Positions 5,344 to 5,743 of a DNA stretch of 5,743 nt are shown in pieces. Each line of letters begins with the position of its first letter. Within the stretch, counting starts at the first letter, position 1. The notes under the pieces are model-generated. The model did not search any database. It was not told the DNA's origin and saw nothing but the letters and a program-made list of their open reading frames with translations. Made by a program: the position numbers and the translations under genes. The DNA comes from Clostridia bacterium (lineage in GTDB: Bacteria > Bacillota > Clostridia > Oscillospirales > CAG-272), in assembly GCA_017612655.1 (NCBI GenBank), contig JAGAFM010000089.1, positions 1 to 5,743 of the forward strand, given 5' to 3'.

Positions 5344-5743
5344 ATGGCTGTTATTACTGCAAAAGAAGTTGCCGAACTCCGGAAGAAGACCGGATGCGGC
5401 ATGATGGAATGCAAGAAGGCTCTCGTGGAAGCAGACGGGAATATCGACGAAGCGATAAAGGTTCTGAGAGAGCGCGGAATCGCGGTCGCCGCAAAAAAGG
5501 CGGACCGGATCGCCGCGGAAGGCATTGTTGACATCGCGATCGAAGGCAACACCGGCGCCATCATCGAAGTCAACGCGGAAACGGACTTCGTCGCAAAGAA
5601 CGAAAAGTTCCAGTCCTTCGTCAAGGATCTGCTTCATGTCCTGATCGCCGACAAACCCGCAAACGTGGAGGCGCTCGGCTCCTGCAAACTCGCCGACGGT
5701 TCGACCGTTGATGAAATGCTGAAGCAGCTGATCTTCACGATCG
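5344..5743 (+). CDS. tsf: Elongation factor Ts, N-terminal part (runs off the window)
   Basis: EF-Ts is the guanine-nucleotide exchange factor that regenerates EF-Tu-GTP during translation. The first 133 residues are visible. The N-terminal UBA-like domain covers about residues 4-45 and contains LRKKTGCGMMECKKAL (12-27), where the usual TGAGMM has Cys for Ala. It is followed by the EF-Ts signature TDFVAKNEKF (about 82-91), whose TDFVAKN loop contacts the EF-Tu nucleotide-binding site and contains the Asp-Phe pair that helps displace magnesium. The ATG start has AAGGA (5329-5333) 10 nt upstream. The gene lies 31 nt after rpsB, with no promoter or terminator visible in the gap, so it is cotranscribed. 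The reading frame is still open at the right edge; by family length more than half of the gene lies outside. Confidence 0.98.
   Translation, partial: MAVITAKEVAELRKKTGCGMMECKKALVEADGNIDEAIKVLRERGIAVAAKKADRIAAEGIVDIAIEGNTGAIIEVNAETDFVAKNEKFQSFVKDLLHVLIADKPANVEALGSCKLADGSTVDEMLKQLIFTI

Overview
This is a dense bacterial chromosome segment of housekeeping character. It holds two tRNA genes, a 16S rRNA dimethyltransferase (ksgA/rsmA), a large aconitase-superfamily hydratase of the YbhJ type, a SpoU/TrmH-type RNA ribose methyltransferase, ribosomal protein S2 (rpsB) and the first part of elongation factor Ts (tsf). Strong Shine-Dalgarno sites of the AGGAGG type, TTG and GTG starts, sigma70/sigmaA-like promoters with extended -10 elements, tRNAs without an encoded CCA and a protein-coding GC content clearly above 50% suggest a fairly GC-rich Bacillota (Clostridia-like) organism. 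This placement is an inference; no sequence search was possible. I see no phage, insertion-sequence, CRISPR or plasmid genes.

Layout: tRNA-Tyr(GTA) and tRNA-Thr(CGT) lie on the minus strand at the left edge (2-160), transcribed leftward from a near-consensus promoter at 215-243. A rightward promoter (169-197) for ksgA lies inside the tRNA leader, so the two promoters sit face to face. ksgA (TTG start, 281-1177) is followed after 5 nt by the hydratase gene (GTG start, 1183-3441), whose Shine-Dalgarno site is inside the end of ksgA; the pair probably forms one operon. A long imperfect palindrome (3436-3494) separates the hydratase gene from the convergent RNA methyltransferase gene (minus strand, 3489-4316) and includes both stop codons. 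The intergenic stretch 4317-4574 holds two divergent promoters and a leader of about 128 nt upstream of rpsB that can fold into several hairpins. rpsB (4575-5312) and tsf (5344 to the right edge) form the conserved translation operon.

Working together: all genes except the hydratase serve translation (tRNA supply, 16S and other RNA methylation, small-subunit assembly, EF-Tu recycling). The hydratase is the metabolic outlier. It keeps nearly the whole aconitase active-site set, including the three [4Fe-4S] cysteines, but its substrate is unknown. The points most worth a second look are the T-loop C55 in the tRNA-Tyr gene, the structured rpsB leader, the opposed tRNA/ksgA promoters, and the Asp-to-Cys change in the hydratase active site.
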